Below are positions 12,713-13,144 of a stretch of DNA of 13,144 nt, piece by piece. This stretch comes from an uncultured Eubacteriales bacterium. GTDB taxonomy: Bacteria > Bacillota > Clostridia > Oscillospirales > CAG-272. The position numbers and the translations under genes are program-made. The notes under the pieces were generated by a model that made no database searches, had not been told where the DNA came from, and saw only the letters and a list, made by a program, of their open reading frames with translations. The stretch spans positions 1 to 13,144 of the forward strand of contig CAKSPO010000045.1 in NCBI GenBank assembly GCA_934481515.1, written 5' to 3'. The first letter of the stretch is position 1; every line of letters begins with the position of its first letter.

Positions 12713-13029
12713 GGAGTCGGATGAGGTGTTTTCGCGGTGTAACGATTTCATGAACTTTCAATATATAATAAGAGCGTCCGAAGTGCGAATTCCCAATCAG
12801 AGGAACCGCGCTCCGGGCGCTCTTTGCAATATTACGGAGCATCCAAAATTTCGTTATTCCAAAAATCCTTTTCCGGTATCCTGCACTCAATGGAAAATTT
12901 TTTTGCCAAACTCCGCATGGTAGAATGAGTTCTTCGGCGCGGTCTTGTTTATTCCGGCAGAAAATCCGATTATACTATATGGTAGAATCATTTGAGAAAA
13001 TTCTGCCAAAGATCGGAGGTGTTTGTGCG
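12713..13029. other. Intergenic region with hairpin and repeated motifs
   Basis: No gene is supported in this stretch. It holds a long imperfect hairpin at 12771-12823, a TATAAT at 12764-12769, and the 10-mer ATGGTAGAAT at 12917-12926 and again at 12979-12988. TATACT at 12971-12976 is the probable -10 box of the XRE gene that follows; its -35 is weak. Confidence 0.55.
12771..12823 (+). ncRNA. Candidate structured RNA or relic palindromic repeat
   Basis: One hairpin of 20 base pairs in three stacked segments: AGAGCGTCCG with CGGGCGCTCT, AGTGCG with CGCGCT, and TTCC with GGAA around CAATCAGA. Two of the pairs are G-U, so as RNA the stem is fully paired except for small internal loops. TATAAT lies just before it, but no fitting -35 box was found. 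The stretch GTGCGAATTCC...AGGAAC is shared with the repeat at 12622-12640, so it may instead be a member of that family. Confidence 0.4.
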
Positions 13030-13144
13030 TTGCAGAAAGGAAAAACCGTGGAACAAATGATCGGAGACAGAATACAGAAAATCCGGCAGTCCAAGGGGTA
13101 TACGCAACTGCAACTTGCCGAGAGGATTGGGCTTTCCACAAACT
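13030..13144 (+). CDS. XRE-family helix-turn-helix regulator, cut by the window end
   Basis: Only the N-terminal part is present. From GTG 13048 it reads MEQMIGDRIQKIRQSKGYTQ then LQLAERIGLSTN, the start of an HTH_3 domain like that of the regulator at 4307. The start is open. TTG at 13030 follows CGGAGG with 10-nt spacing; GTG at 13048 follows AAAGGA with 6-nt spacing; ATG at 13057 has no clear site. An in-frame ATG at 12979 lies against the probable -10 box (12971-12976) and would not be in that transcript. The target genes and full length are not visible. Confidence 0.8.
   Translation, partial: MQKGKTVEQMIGDRIQKIRQSKGYTQLQLAERIGLSTN

Noticed and set aside
12979..13047. Upstream in-frame ATG for the terminal XRE gene
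   Set aside because: It lies three bases after the probable -10 box, before any likely transcription start, and has no ribosome binding site.

Overview
The window looks like chromosomal DNA from a moderately GC-rich member of the Clostridia, probably a gut anaerobe of the Oscillospirales or Christensenellales kind. The grounds are near-consensus TTGACA/TATAAT promoters, strong GGAGG ribosome binding sites, a UgtP-like glycolipid glucosyltransferase, a Fur regulator paired with a 10TM heavy-metal exporter, a secreted LamG-like/SGNH protein, and an AraC-regulated LacZ-type GH2 enzyme. No rRNA, tRNA, CRISPR array, transposase or phage gene is visible.

Layout. 1-1025 is non-coding and repeat-rich: a 397-bp tandem duplication, several copies of a GC-rich palindromic repeat, and a pyrimidine-rich tract. 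1026-2435 is a metal-homeostasis operon: consensus promoter, Fur-like operator, Fur-family regulator, and an 8-nt overlap with the membrane exporter. 2468-3720 is a GT28 diacylglycerol glucosyltransferase with its own promoter. It converges on a small two-helix membrane protein (3811-4194, minus) at a shared 20-bp hairpin. That membrane protein is divergent from a 93-aa XRE regulator (4307-4588) across a palindrome-rich control region.

4758-7889 (minus) is a 998-aa secreted protein followed 21 nt later by a 37-aa ORF with a good ribosome binding site, then a perfect 13-bp hairpin. 7890-8709 holds the promoter of that operon, repeat copies, a 25-bp tandem repeat and an orphan plus-strand terminator. 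8710-11703 (minus) is a 997-aa cytoplasmic beta-galactosidase divergent from an AraC-family regulator (11819-12583). The rest is repeat DNA, a long imperfect hairpin, and the start of a second XRE regulator cut by the window end.

How they work together. Three local regulator-target units are visible: Fur with the exporter, XRE with the small membrane protein, and AraC with beta-galactosidase. The secreted SGNH protein may deacylate extracellular glycans while the GH2 enzyme cleaves imported galactosides, but this link is inferred only from proximity. The items most worth following up are the 37-aa ORF, the unnamed 'GLRF' module in the SGNH protein, and the dispersed repeat family, several copies of which carry a terminator-like hairpin.
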